From Argyresthia goedartella (Eukaryota; Arthropoda; Insecta; Lepidoptera; Argyresthiidae), in assembly GCA_949825045.1 (NCBI GenBank), contig OX463822.1, forward strand, positions 34,536,703 to 34,600,702: a stretch of DNA of 64,000 nt, read 5' to 3'. Below, piece after piece: positions 32,786-43,548 of the stretch. The number at the start of each line of letters is the position of its first letter. Positions within the stretch are counted from its first letter, which is position 1. The notes below the pieces were generated by a model. The model did not search any database, was not told the DNA's origin, and worked only from the letters and a program-made list of their open reading frames with translations. The translations under genes and the position numbers were made by a program.

Positions 32786-33179
32786 CCAAATTAAATTGGC
32801 TGGAAATTTACTTATCTGTAACCATGTTTATTTTCCCTTTCCCTTTTTTATGGGCATGGAAAGTTAAAATTCCGTACTTGTACGGACAAACCCGTACTAT
32901 GGCAACACTATGGCATCCTGACTTCAACCAACTGTTAAGCGACATATTTGGTTATTGCTGTTACTTATTAAGCAACATCTGTCGTTTAACATAAGCACTA
33001 CTATAAATTACATAGCTACCAGCGCTACTAAGATATGACACTCAATATCTTGAACTTATGTTTTATAATACCACTAAATTAAAAACACATTATTTTTATA
33101 GTAACCAAAGGTCGGTACTGTACTTCGTAATTGGGAATCTTTATAACGGTAGGTTTCCAACATTTTTCTTCTTTAGTTT

Positions 33180-33520
33180 GAGACCCCTGTCAACTATCGA
33201 CAGATAGTAAACTGTAGCATACTGCTTACTATATGACGCGTTAGTTTAAAAACTAACGGTTAAACCGTTAAAAAGTAAACTGGTTTAAACTTGAATTGCA
33301 AACGAAATACCAGGGCAAACACTGCCCCCCGAATAGTCTTCGTGTTACGTTGACATGTAAGAAAGAACAAAAGAAACGTAAATTTCTTTTGTTTTTACAG
33401 TAAACCAGACCGACAGGGTTTAGAACCCTGTCGGTCTGGTTTATTATCTGTCGGTAGTTGATCAATTACCGCGTTAGTTTATCAACTAACGGATTTGACT
33501 ATCTTCCGGTGACATATATA
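33180..33520. mobile_element. Two MITE fragments around a 20-bp hairpin
   Basis: 33190-33320 and 33436-33510 match the MITE at 20930-21135 (GTCAACTATCGACAGATAGT, AACTGGTTTAAACTTGAATT; then GTTAGTTTATCAACTAACGG). Between them lies the hairpin at 33401-33443, which sits in the MITE's GGTTTA word. Confidence 0.7.
33401..33443. repeat. Perfect 20-bp hairpin with 3-nt loop
   Basis: TAAACCAGACCGACAGGGTT, then TAG, then the exact reverse complement. Confidence 0.97.
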
Positions 33521-34724
33521 CCTTCCCAGACCTACCTACTCATGGATAACTCATTTTGTGTTCTTTTTATCTTTATATTAAGTTTCTATTTTTATAGTAC
33601 TTTTTTATGGCAGAGCCACCACCGCAGCGCCACAGACTTCGTCTTGTTATTTGCATTACGTTACTTTAAGAAAACGTCTTAGTAATAGTATTAGATCGTC
33701 ATAGAATTATTTTAATTTCGGTCTCTTAGATAATTCGCAATCTGTCAAATCAAAAAAGTCAAAAAACATGAAGAAAAAGGAAATAAATCAACCGAAATAA
33801 GGTTGACATGCCACAACGCCACAACATCAGATCCCCGCGCGCAAGCACGCACATCACCTCCCTGCACCTCATGCGCCTGTCTGGGTCAGTAGAATTTATG
33901 TATCTATTGTTTTGTCCTTTTTTTTTCTAGGCTCCGGAAATCGTCAGGTTTTCACCGGATAATTCTCAGTATAATTCCGTGCCATCGCTGATACTATGAC
34001 ACTGGCAGAATCATCAAAATGATAGAAGCCATTAATAAGAGAAAAAAAAATAGAACATTAGTAGGTAATTTGAGTTTTCTCTTAGACAGTTGTTATTGAA
34101 CTGTACTTATTAACTGATTGTGTTCAGAAGAGTTAAACAATGTTTTTATATGTTAAATAAATAAATGTTCACAAAATGCGTTATTTTTCATAAACCTCAT
34201 TCGTAACTCGTATTCTTCGTTAATTACTTATAAATTTATCCCGGTGCATGTCTCAAAATAGTAAGTAAGTATATAGCTAAGTACAAAATCTTCCCGAGGG
34301 TCAGGCTGGTTGAAATTTCGCGCGCTGGCCAAATTTGAATTTCTCGCTCCAGAGTCCAGAGCCGGGAATTCGCCACTAGAGGCATTCAATAGATGGCGCC
34401 AGCTATGTTAACTGTTGCACATGTTTTTGTACTGAGTCGTTCTTATTCCTGGGTATATATTGTTCTGTGCTCAATACTCCTGGCGCTACCTATAAGTAGT
34501 AACGTCCGTTGCGTTTACTTATTACGCCTACTCATAAGGTTATACTGAGGTAAAAAGCTAAACATTGAAGCATAGCTCTGTCCCTTACTGACATAACAAC
34601 ACTTATTACGTCACTTCCGCTGTAGGTCCGTTTCGCGCCAACTGTCAATTGTCAGTTTGAACCCGCGATTTTTGGCATATATTATAAGATTTTTTTAGAT
34701 GCTCGTGGTTTATTGGACATGACA
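33521..34724. other. Unassigned interval
   Basis: A GC-richer patch at 33830-33890 reads TDPDRRMRCREVMCVLARGD on the minus strand but has no recognisable context. 34290-34520 has moderate GC content without a convincing frame. The rest is AT-rich. Confidence 0.4.
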
Positions 34725-34784
34725 TTATTATTGTGTTTATTTTCTCGTAGGTAGATACCTACGAGAAAATAAACGCAATAATAA
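34725..34784. repeat. 28-bp hairpin with 4-nt loop
   Basis: 34725-34752 and 34757-34784 pair with one mismatch. The centre is CTCGTAGGT AGAT ACCTACGAG. Confidence 0.95.
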
Positions 34785-34844
34785 AATAAAATAGATTGTT
34801 AGATTATATCGATATCAACATCAATTCGATCACTCATTGATGGA

Positions 34845-36362
34845 ACCCTAGAAGGCACTGCAGACTCTGTCTACAATGATCTTAAAAATATAATTACAAA
34901 ATTCAACTCTATAGGCTTAGATCTAAAATTTTCAAAGTGCGAGCTATATCTTAATGCAAACCTAACAGATACAGAGAAACATTCATTGGCCTCTAAATTT
35001 AATTCATTGGCTCCTTATATCAAAATCATAGACGACAAGTCTCTCCGCCTCCTAGGCGCTCCAGTACTGGACGATTCATACACCGATTTCATAAACGTCC
35101 AAATAACAAAATTTAACGAATTGTCCAGCCTCATTCTCCTTACCATCAGCCCTCACATGGCTTATACAATCGTGAAATTCTGTCTTTTCGTCCCAAAATT
35201 GACGTACGTCCTGCGGTGCACCACGATGTGGAAAAGGCCAGACCTACATAATTGTTTAGATCAAATGATTCGATCGACTCCAACGGAAATTTTAAATTGC
35301 AACATGAGTGACAGAAGCTGGCCACAGGCCACCCTACCTATCAGGTTTGGAGGCCTGCGTATCCGCAGGACAGTAGACGTCGCTCTACCAGCGTTCTTGT
35401 CCTCAGTACACAGCACGATCGGCCTCACCGGTAAAATTATTAACCCGTCACTCGGCTCGGTGACGTCGAGGTCGCGTACTTGACTGAGGGCAGAAGCGTT
35501 TGGTGCGACAAAGCTGGCCCGAGTACAGTCCTGCCCTCAGACCCGTCTTCACAGACGCTTTGGGATGGGCCGCTCTGCATTGAGGTTCAGAAGAACCTCG
35601 TGGAATCGAGCACAAACCATGCAGAGCGAGCTCGTCTCTTGGCCTCCTGTGAGCCCGAGTCGGGATACTGGTTGAATGCGCTCCCCTCGGCGAGCTTAGG
35701 GACATTGCTGGAGAGGACCTCATTCAGCTTAGCTGTTGGTCTTAGGATAGGGGCCAAGACAAACGAGCCACATCGCTGCCGCTGTGGGGGAGGCGTGGAC
35801 CAACTGGCCCACCATGGACTGGCATGCCGCCGCAGTGCGGGCCGCTTGTCGCTCCACGCCGCACTGAATGATGTCATCCACCGAGCTTTTGCTAGTGCCC
35901 GGCGTTCCCGCGATATTAGAGCCAGCAGGCATTTCGCGGGATGATGACAAAAGGCCGGACGGGATGACATTGATTCCTTGGAAAAACGGGCGGTCGCTTG
36001 TGTGGGACGCGACTTGTGTCGATACCCTGGCACAGTCCCACTTACAAGCGACCGCCCGCAAGGCTGGCGCGGCAGCGTCGACGGCAGAGGGCAACAAGAG
36101 GCGCAACTATGCAGCCCTCGGACAAGGCTACATATTTGTGCCCTTTGGGGTAGAAACCCTCGGTCCATGGGGTCCAGAGGTTCGAGCACTGTTCAAAAAA
36201 CTTTCCTCGCGCCTGGTCGACGCCTATAACGACCGGAGGGCTGGAGCTTACCTTGGGCAAAGGCTGAGCCTCGCCATACAGCGAGGCAACGCCGCCAGCC
36301 TTCTGGGCACCTTGCCTAGCGACGGCGGCAGCGATCTGGCTCAAATTTTCGACCTTTGTTAA
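34845..36362 (+). pseudogene. Reverse transcriptase remnant with restriction-like endonuclease end
   Basis: The fragment begins within the palm/thumb (DGTLEGTADSVYNDLKNI, IGLDLKFSKCELYL), continues through SWPQATLPIRFGGLRIRRTV and, after a frameshift near 35463, GLRIGAKTNEPHRCRCGGGV with a C.C...H..C pattern. After a second frameshift in the C run near 35897 it ends RPDGMTLIPWKNGRSLVWDA..CVDT, then VPFGVETLGPWG and QRLSLAIQRGNAASLLGTLP, stopping at 36360. The RPDG...WDATC pair has the form of a PD-(D/E)XK restriction-like endonuclease, which suggests a target-primed element of the REL-endonuclease class. The 5' half is missing. A/T-rich 3' tail to about 36450. Confidence 0.75.
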
Positions 36363-36849
36363 TATTTTGTAAAAATTTTAGATGTAAATTTCCATATACT
36401 TATACTATTACTAATTTTAAAATAACTATTTCATTAAATAAATAATCTCTCATTTGTTCACTGGAGTAAAAATATCGATTGTATAAATATGGTGTGTCAT
36501 GCATGGCTAATATGAGATCTGGCCAAATTTGTGGCACTAACTGCACAAAACTCAGTCCGAACGGGGGAATTGAACCAGAGATCATCAAAATTTATTCGAA
36601 TAACAATTAAACAATGAGTAACAAAAAACCGACATTTGCGAGTTGGCTTCGCACAACGGGGGTTCCACACCATCACACAATATTAGCATATTTTAACGAA
36701 CTCCACAGCGCCATCTAGTGCGCAAACTTGCCAACGCTTGGAAACTGCGTGTAAAAAATTGTGATATCTCTTTTAGCTTGAGTCCGACCAATTTTTATTA
36801 TTTTTTGTTGTGTGCTTTCTCTAAGAATAGAAGGGTCCTCAGATATATA
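36363..36849. other. AT-rich interval, no gene
   Basis: Includes the likely 3' untranslated tail of the preceding retroelement. No coding frame. Confidence 0.5.
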
Positions 36850-37009
36850 CATAGTCAGGTCATAAGTTCTGTCACATGTGCAATATGAAATAATTTAGAC
36901 ATGTTTACTATTTATAAAATAAACTTAATAAAACATAGATTCTTATGGTAATAAAGTTTATTCAAAATGACCCCCGCGATTTTGAATACAGGCCTTTATT
37001 CTGCGCGGT

Positions 37010-38006
37010 TTAGTTGTCTATCGCAGCACGAACGAGGTCCATGTCAATATCGGCGGCTGCCTTAATCAAGGATGCCTTGAGTGACTCCAAATCAGGATGA
37101 GGCTTTGAGCAGGCCTTTTCCTCCAAGTGTTGCCATATCTTGTAATCTAACGGACTCAAATCTGGACTGGGGGAGGGCCAGTCTTCGTGCCGGATGAAGT
37201 CGATTTCACGCGCCGCCAACCAGTCTTGTGTGCTTTTCGCTCTATGAGCTGGCGCAGAATCTTGTTGGAATACCCAGTGCCTGTTATTAAACATGGTATG
37301 AGAAACAGGTTCCACAAGGTTCTTGAGGACTGTATTTTGATACACAACGTACACAACTGCATTCGTTTTTACGCCTTTCTCACAAAAAAGTACCTCAGTT
37401 AAGCCCCAATAAGAGACTCCCAACCAAACCATGAGCGAGGATGGAAAATGACCGCGTTGGACACGCGGAATACGGTTGCTCGCTTCTTCACTGCTGTGTG
37501 CGTACACCTTATCATTTTGTTTGTTGTAGCTCTCTTCCACGGTGAAAATTTTTTCATCCGAAAAAAGAATTTCCTGATGCTTTTTTCCCGCGTACCGCTT
37601 CAACAAAGCGCGGCATCTCTTCAGTCTCAGGTCCATTAAACGAGCGTCCAAACGATGTCCTGTTTTTCTTCGATATGCCCTAAGCCCTAAGTCTTCATTT
37701 AACAACCTTTTCACCGTGGTCCTGCTTAACCCCATCTGAAGGGCCAACAGTTTCTGCTTACGTATGGGATTTCTTTGAGTTCGCGCCTTCACAGCTTTTA
37801 TCACTGCTGGAGTCCTAACAGAGCGAGGGCGACCACTTCTTGACCTGTCATCTACACTAGTCTTCATTGTATCGTTTTATGGTACGATAAACGAATCTTT
37901 TGGTTATATTCAAATTTTTCAGTAAGTCGAAAATCTGAATTGGCGCGTAACCGCAACGATGTAACGCAATAACTGCGACACGGTCTTCTTTAAGTGTCCA
38001 CTCCAT
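37010..38006 (-). pseudogene. maT-type mariner transposase, one frameshift
   Basis: Starts MEWTLKEDRVAVIALHRCGY at 38006, with an N-terminal HTH. A single extra G near 37867 shifts the frame. The rest (37867-37010, 285 codons) has GRPRSVRTP, the HTH SRTTVKRLLNEDLGLRAYRR, and the catalytic triad ILFSDEKIF, FQQDSAPAH and PDLSPLDYKIW. There are 37 residues between the second and third Asp, the DD37D signature of the maT group first known from Bombyx. The stop is at 37010-37012. All catalytic residues are intact, so decay is slight. Confidence 0.9.
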
Positions 38007-38016
38007 ATTTTTCCAC

Positions 38017-38475
38017 GTACCGCACGTTGGCGCGCCAGCAGTCTCCACTGGTGAGGGCGCGGGATAGCCTCAATGCTCTGCTGGCTGCTGCACCACTGAC
38101 TGATCTGTTTGGTGATGAATGGAGGCATATTGTGCGAGAATGTGGCAGGTTCTGCGAGATGAAGGAGTGAAAGTGTTGTCTTAGAAATATTATTATTATT
38201 ATTTTTTGCATTGACATTTTAATTTAGTACCCTTGACATACCTAATAATGTTTAATACTATTTGAATTTGACCTAAAGTTAATGTTTAATGTGATTGGAT
38301 ATGTAGTATTGTAGTATTTTCTACGAATTTGTACCCTTTGTTCCATACCTGTGAAATCGACTTACCTAAATTGATTCTGACATTGTATAACTATTAGACT
38401 TTGTACAGCGCATTGGGTGTATACCTGTAATGTTGTACATCGTAATTGTATATTAAATAAATAAATAAATAAATT
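38017..38475 (+). mobile_element. LINE 3' fragment nested in the mariner
   Basis: Encodes SPLVRARDSLNALLAAAPLT..FGDEW..IVRECGRFCEMKE with a stop at 38170, matching the C-terminal end of the LINE at 29366-30711, then an untranslated end finishing in (AAAT)n at 38453-38475. Extremely 5'-truncated. Confidence 0.88.
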
Positions 38476-38689
38476 TAAAAATGAGGTAATTTCTAAAATG
38501 TACACATTTTTATTTTCATGAAAAATTCGAAATTAGAATTCAATAAACTTTTTTGTGGCCAGCGTTCTAAATTCAAAAGTTTTTATTGTGTGACAGAACT
38601 TATGACCTGACTGTGTATATACGTTTTGACAAAAAATACTCGCAGTTACATAGGCAAGTTACAAGGAGTGAAATATCTCCATTTGAGTT

Positions 38690-38995
38690 TCTACATAACA
38701 TAACATAACATAGCGTCTCGACTTTTCCCATACGGGGTGGCAGGGGCGCAATCGTGCCCACTTTTATCCACCCATTCAACACTCCATTTTGCTCGACAGG
38801 GGGCTAGCCCATCGCCGCAGCTATGGAGTAATGAAGGTTTGCTCACGATGTTTTCCATCACCGTTAGAACGTCCGTGTAATGCACTTAATATAAATTAAT
38901 TATCTCATTGGTACATGGTCAGGAATCGAACCTGCATCTCCTGTGTGAGAAACAAGCGTGAAACCTATTATTAGACCACGGAGCTCTGCAATTTA
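38690..38995 (-). mobile_element. tRNA-derived SINE
   Basis: Minus-strand head AGAGCTCCGTGGTCTAATAA (box A-like) and GATGCAGGTTCGATTCCTGA (box B) resemble a tRNA gene. The body has TCCATAGCTGCGGCGATGGG and CACCCCGTATGGGAAAAGTC, and the tail is (TATGT)n at 38695-38715. It is a SINE, not a working tRNA gene: the head is not a clean cloverleaf and it is followed by a repeat tail. Confidence 0.8.
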
Positions 38996-39135
38996 AGTCT
39001 AAACCAGTTTAAACTGGTCATATAGTAAGCAGTACGCTACAGTTTACTATCTGTCGATAGTTGACCAACTTACGAGACAAAAAAAGTTAGTTTGTCAACT
39101 AACGGTTTTGACAATCTTACGGTGACATATATATA
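38996..39135 (-). mobile_element. MITE fragment (family of 20930-21135)
   Basis: Reverse-oriented copy: AACCAGTTTAAACTGGTCAT, ACTATCTGTCGATAGTTGAC, GTTTGTCAACTAACGGTTTT, CTTACGGTGACATATA, ending in (AT)n. Confidence 0.75.
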
Positions 39136-39739
39136 TATATTAAGAATGTATAGTTAAATGCAACAATGCAACTACTGTTTAACCCTCTGAGCTTCATAAG
39201 CAGTCTCCATACAACCAAATTTTCATTGGTTTTGCACTCTATTACCAAGCTATAAGGTCGAAAATTGCTGGCCAATTTTTCAAAGCAAGGAGCGGTTGTG
39301 TTATTTAAAGGTAAGTGGGTTAAAGCCCACATAATTTTTAATATACATTTTCGAACGTTTCGTAGAAGAAGAGTGTTTTCGTTATGTTACGTTAAGTGTT
39401 AAATTAAATTATCAAAAAGTTACTGCATGCAATTTATTACTTAACTGTACATCAGTAAAAATTTGTTAAAAAAATGACATCCATGTCATAAATCGTGACA
39501 GCTGTCAATAAAGGTAAAAAAAAATGACAACACGTCAACATGTGCATATGCTACGAGATGGGAATGTGGACAAAGTGAACCTGAAGGGTTTTATCATGTC
39601 TTCTTTCTCATTATTGTAGATTTATTGAGGACATTCGTCACCATTAACATTATATCTGCACCCATGGCCCATGGCGGAGCATATTCCTTCCTTCCTTATA
39701 CCTCATGATAAAACAACACATTTGATAAAATATAACACA
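39136..39739. other. Downstream flank of DDX10, no gene
   Basis: AT-rich. No frame or repeat of note. Confidence 0.5.
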
Positions 39740-39745
39740 TTTATT
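39740..39745 (-). terminator. DDX10: AATAAA polyadenylation signal of DDX10
   Basis: AATAAA on the minus strand, about 37 nt past the DDX10 stop, which implies a very short 3' untranslated region. Confidence 0.5.
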
Positions 39746-39781
39746 TCCATTTATCATTTAATAGTACACAAGTGGCCAGCT

Positions 39782-39929
39782 TCATCGTTTCTGCAGCAGT
39801 CGCATGGCGAGTGCCTCTGCCTCCTGAACCGACAAAGAGGCCGACAGGTCAGATAGCTTCTTCTTCTTTCGCGGCGCGACGCTCTCTTGAGGAATACCTT
39901 TGCTGGCCAACAGCTTTCTTTTGCCCAGT
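39782..39929 (-). CDS. DDX10: DDX10 exon 3
   Basis: After a TTTCCCACAG acceptor, the first base completes a Lys codon. Encodes LGKRKLLASKGIPQESVAPR and QEAEALAMRLLQKR, stop TGA at 39784-39782. The final LAMRLL helix resembles the end of DDX10 proteins. Confidence 0.88.
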
Positions 39930-42605
39930 CTGTGGGAAATATACCGTGCTACTACAAAAAATGCAACAAATAGTTTAGCCTCAAAACAAACATCAAATCC
40001 TATATCCCAAATCCAAGACAAAAATGTATAAGAATACATTTTTGTCTTAAAACAAGTGTTGAACAGGAGTTTATTTTTTTGTGGTGAGACCAAATGTTTA
40101 GTATTGATCCTGATAGTGACCAGTACAATTGGCCTCTGTCAGACAATGTATGGACAATGAGTGTCATGGAATTTCATCCTTTAGATTATTCAAAAAGAAA
40201 TAGAAGTCATTGATTTTAAAGGAAGGGAGATAAAAACTGTATCTTACTTGTGATATTTCTCATCATCTTCATCAGATTGATCAGTGTCGTCAGGAAGCCC
40301 ATCATCAGATGGAATATTTACTCTGAGCTCATCAGAGCTGCTCTCATCATCACTTCCTTCACCATAATGTTTGTCAGGGTCAGGCAGCCATGACAGGTCC
40401 GGCCCATCAGATTCTGATTGTGCACCAAAGTCATCTCTTTCTTCAGCATCCTCTTTCTTCTTATTCTTGAGTTTTCGTTTCTCTTCCTTGTGCTTGGCTC
40501 GGATTTTCTCTCTGAACCGGATCTTGTCGAACTTGTCTTCTTCTCGCAGCACCTCTTTGGCTTTCTCAATGTCAATGCCGCCAACATTCTCACTCTCATA
40601 TTGCTTTGCGAACTCCGACTTAAGATCTTTCTTCTCATCTTCCACTGCTTCTCCTTCTTCTGTGAATGTGACTTTAGTGTTGACTTTGATTTTCTTTTTA
40701 AGAATTTTCTTAGCAACAGCTGCTTTGGTTAGAGGTTTCTTCCTTTTTGATTTATTACTTTCTTCCAAAGGTGCCTCAACTTCTTCTATCATTTGTGCCT
40801 TACTCTTGACTTGCAGGAAGTCATCATCATCACTTTCAACATCTCCATGGAAGTCTAAATTTACTGGTTCCTTTATGACTTTATCTTTGTTTTTTCTCTT
40901 ATCAAGTTTAAGCTCGTCATCTTCATTTTCGTCTGGAGTTCGATCTGATCCATCATCAGCATCTGCTTGTGATTTCAATTTCTCCAAGACATCAGTTCTC
41001 TCTTCTTCTTTTAATTCTTTCTTGTTGCTCTGTCGATATTTCTGTTTCTCTATGAATTTTATCCTTGGCGGTGCAACCAGGCCCAAAGATCTTGAATAAG
41101 CTTCAGTGTTTAACAGTGTCACATCAAATATGGCTTTGTTTTTCATCAAAAAGACTGACTTAAAGTAGCTCACAAATGCTCTTTGTGCTGTTTGTTTTAG
41201 ATCTGTATGTTCAGATAAGAGAGCTTCTATCTTCCTCTGTGGGGCCACAACTTTTGTTGGATCTACAGCAATTTTGTTTATGGGAATCTTTCTCGTCTTC
41301 AAGTCTTCCACAATCTTCTCCTCATGTGGAAGCAGCATCAGCAGGCCCTCTCCTTTCCCACTGAGTCCTCTGGCAGTTCTCCCTGCTCTGTGAATGTAGG
41401 TATCCACATCTTCTGGGCAATCCATCTGAATCACCCAGTTCACTCTGGGGAAGTCCAGACCTCTGGAAGCCAAGTCTGTGGCAAAGAGAACCACATTTGA
41501 CTTCCTACAGAACTCATTGTATATTTTTTCCCTTTTCTCTTGGTGAAGTGTACCATACAAGGCCAGCATACTGATACCAGGTCTCAGCTTGCAGAATAGA
41601 TCATAAGTGTACTTGACTTGTTTACAAGTTGCCATGAAGACTATGACTTTCTGTTTGAGGTGGTTCCTGATGAAAGACCAGAGTATGCCAATCTTCTCAT
41701 CAATTTCACACACTATGTAGCTCTGTTGCAGCATGTCAGGTGTGACAGTTTCTGCTTGTTCATGAGGTGCAATGTAAGTGGGGAAAGACAGACTGAGCCT
41801 GGCGAGGTCTTTTACAGACCTAGTTTGTGTAGCAGAGAACAGCAGTGTTTGCCTTTCTTTGGGTAAATTCTCTATGATAGCATTCATGGTAGTTTGAAAT
41901 CCCATGTCCAGACAACGGTCTGCTTCATCCAGGACTAGTATTTGAAGATGACTGCAGTCAAACAGCGGGTTTTCATCCATGTGCTGCAGCAATCTTCCAG
42001 GGGTGCAAATAAGGATGTTCACTTGATCCATCCTCTTTCGTTCAAACTTCAAGTTCTGGCCGCCGATGATCAAACCGGCTGAGAAGTCGTGAAGGCTGCC
42101 AACCTTCCGCAACGTCTCATATATTTGATAAGCGAGCTCCCGAGTTGGAGATATAACTAAAGCACCAACACCATCCAACCGGGTCCATTTCTTGCAAAAT
42201 AGATTTTCGAGAATCGGTACCAAAAAAGCGAGGGTTTTCCCTGACCCTGTCTTGGCAGCTCCCAAAATGTCTTTACCCTGAAGGGCAAATCCAAGCGCTT
42301 GCCTTTGGATTTCTGTTGGGGTAACATAATGGTTGTCCTTTAGACCTTTTAGTGTTTTCTGAGACAGAGGCAAGTCTTTGAAGGTCTTAATCTCGCTAGG
42401 GTCTATCTGGAAAAGAAGATTTGATTGTTTTATGGCTCAATCAGAAAACGCAAAATGATAACGTTGTCGTCTTTACCTTTTCGTATTGAGCTTGCAGAAA
42501 CTCAATGGCCGAATCTTCTTCCGCGCTCTTCTTTTTGCGGGGTTTATACAAGTGGATCTTCTTGTTTCGGTCCTGTTTTTGTTTATTATTCGTCTCTTGC
42601 TTCAT
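39782..42605 (-). CDS. DDX10: DDX10/Dbp4: DEAD-box RNA helicase, complete, three exons
   Basis: ATP-dependent RNA helicase of the Dbp4/DDX10 group, which acts in the nucleolus on U3/U14 snoRNP rearrangement during 18S rRNA maturation (family knowledge). Exons 42605-42477, 42406-40248 and 39929-39782 join in phase to about 811 codons. Motifs in order: TPTEIQRQAL (Q motif, about residue 72), AAKTGSGKT (93-101), PTRELA, TPGRLLQHMDE, LDEAD (203-206), SAT, VIVFMATC, ATDLASRGLD and HRAGRTARG, then YFKSVFLMKN of the DUF4217-type C-terminal extension and a long Lys/Glu/Asp-rich tail ending MRLLQKR. All catalytic motifs are intact and no frameshift is seen. The tail is acidic at DDDDF and the exon 2 end. 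It is divergent from ZC4H2. Confidence 0.97.
40015..40048. repeat. Perfect 15-bp hairpin with 4-nt loop in DDX10 intron 2
   Basis: AAGACAAAAATGTAT, AAGA, then ATACATTTTTGTCTT. Confidence 0.95.
40248..42406 (-). CDS. DDX10: DDX10 exon 2
   Basis: 2159 nt from a TTCCAG acceptor, starting IDPSEIKTFKDLPLSQKTL, and carrying all helicase motifs. Ends TATCACAA at GTAAGA, phase 2. Reading on without splicing would stop at once (AAG TAA). The spliced form continues into the conserved C-terminal end. Confidence 0.95.
42477..42605 (-). CDS. DDX10: DDX10 exon 1
   Basis: ATG at 42605. 43 codons, beginning MKQETNNKQKQDRNKKIHLY and ending IEFLQAQYEK, phase 0 at a GTAAAG donor. The basic start is usual for the family. 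Confidence 0.92.
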
Positions 42606-42987
42606 TTTATTTATTTATTTTTATTTTCAGAGAAAATCATCAAAACTTAACCTCCCCACACCTCACATTTCGCATGCCTACCTATGTGACAGCAAGCTTC
42701 CTTTTTTTTTCCATTTTTACGGCTCTGGATTCTTGTCCTTTAGCCGGAATGTGACAGCAAGCAAAATGAGTGAGTGAATGATTCTATTTTAAATAAAGGG
42801 AATGATTACACATAAAAATATTTTTTTCATCGATAGAATTATGTTCGATTAACATTTTACTTTTCGTTGCAATACAAGAACATTTTCATTTATCGTAGTG
42901 AAAAAAAATACAAAATTAAATATGAAATATTTGCTTCACAAAATACGAATTTCTACGTAGCTACCTAATTGTGGAAAAACTTTACAA
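42606..42987. promoter_or_regulatory. DDX10: Upstream region of DDX10
   Basis: By position this holds the DDX10 promoter and 5' leader (minus). No TATA box is clear. TGTGACAGCAAGC occurs twice (42687 and 42750), a direct repeat 63 bp apart. Confidence 0.3.
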
Positions 42988-43195
42988 AGACGGCCGTTTC
43001 AGATGCTTTTAATGTTTTTTCTATGCTTTATTTATATAGAGGATTTATAGATGATTTAAAAATACGCGAACCGATGGAAATAATTAGTCTTTGAGTCACA
43101 TTTTTTTATGAATTGCCTGCCATTTCAAGCATTCGGGACCGTGGGGACATTGTGGTCTGGGAGTATTAGGGTGAGAAACGAAGAATTTTCCGTGG
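42988..43195. mobile_element. MITE fragment (family of 45948-46513)
   Basis: Contains AAGACGGCCGTTTCAGATGC, then GGAAATAATTAGTCTTTGAG, TTCAAGCATTCGGGACC and GAGTATTAGGGTGAGAAACG, which match the right half of the intact copy read on its minus strand. Only one end is present. Confidence 0.75.
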
Positions 43196-43548
43196 GTTGG
43201 GTCTTAATCACACCTGATTTTAATTACGTGAAATATTTAGGAGGATAGTTGACTATATTCTTGAACCTTTTATCTTAGTCTTAATTGTCGGAAACCTGTT
43301 TTGGATTTAGAATACCTAAAACAAAATATTATTTTGTATACCTGAAAGAGAACGCAATTTGTACTATTTCCGTATGTATTTCATGATCGATGTCAAAAAC
43401 GTATTGTAAAGTTGGGTGAAATGGAACGTAAAGTGATGTGAGATGCCGCCAATTTTCAAATGTCATTCATTCCGTCCGTTTCCCGAGTATTTACGTGAAC
43501 GTGCCCTTTCCTGTTTTCATTTAACTCTTTCATATTTCATTAAATATC
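43196..43548. other. Unassigned interval
   Basis: No frame or repeat recognised. Confidence 0.4.

Larger units (their letters stand above)
36850..38615 (-). mobile_element. maT-type mariner element (DD37D), 1.77 kb
   Basis: Inverted ends of 27 bp with one mismatch, reading AGTCAGGTCATAAGTTCTGT from the third or fourth base, lie at 36850-36876 and 38589-38615, each flanked by TA (36848-36849 and 38616-38617). The transposase is on the minus strand. A LINE fragment (38017-38475) is nested between the transposase start and the right end. Confidence 0.9.

Noticed and set aside
35587..36344. Long minus-strand frames (up to 200 codons)
   Set aside because: Opposite-strand shadows of the GC-rich reverse transcriptase remnant. 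No motifs of their own.
38915..38995. tRNA-like sequence on the minus strand
   Set aside because: Same reason: SINE body and (TATGT)n tail follow. The cloverleaf is imperfect.
40243..40250. Stop codon at the end of DDX10 exon 2 as the true C-terminus
   Set aside because: The same bases form a good GTAAGA donor, and the in-phase downstream exon encodes a family-like LAMRLL end.
40371..41099. 242-codon Ser/Phe-rich plus-strand frame
   Set aside because: Shadow of the Lys/Glu-rich tail of DDX10 on the opposite strand.
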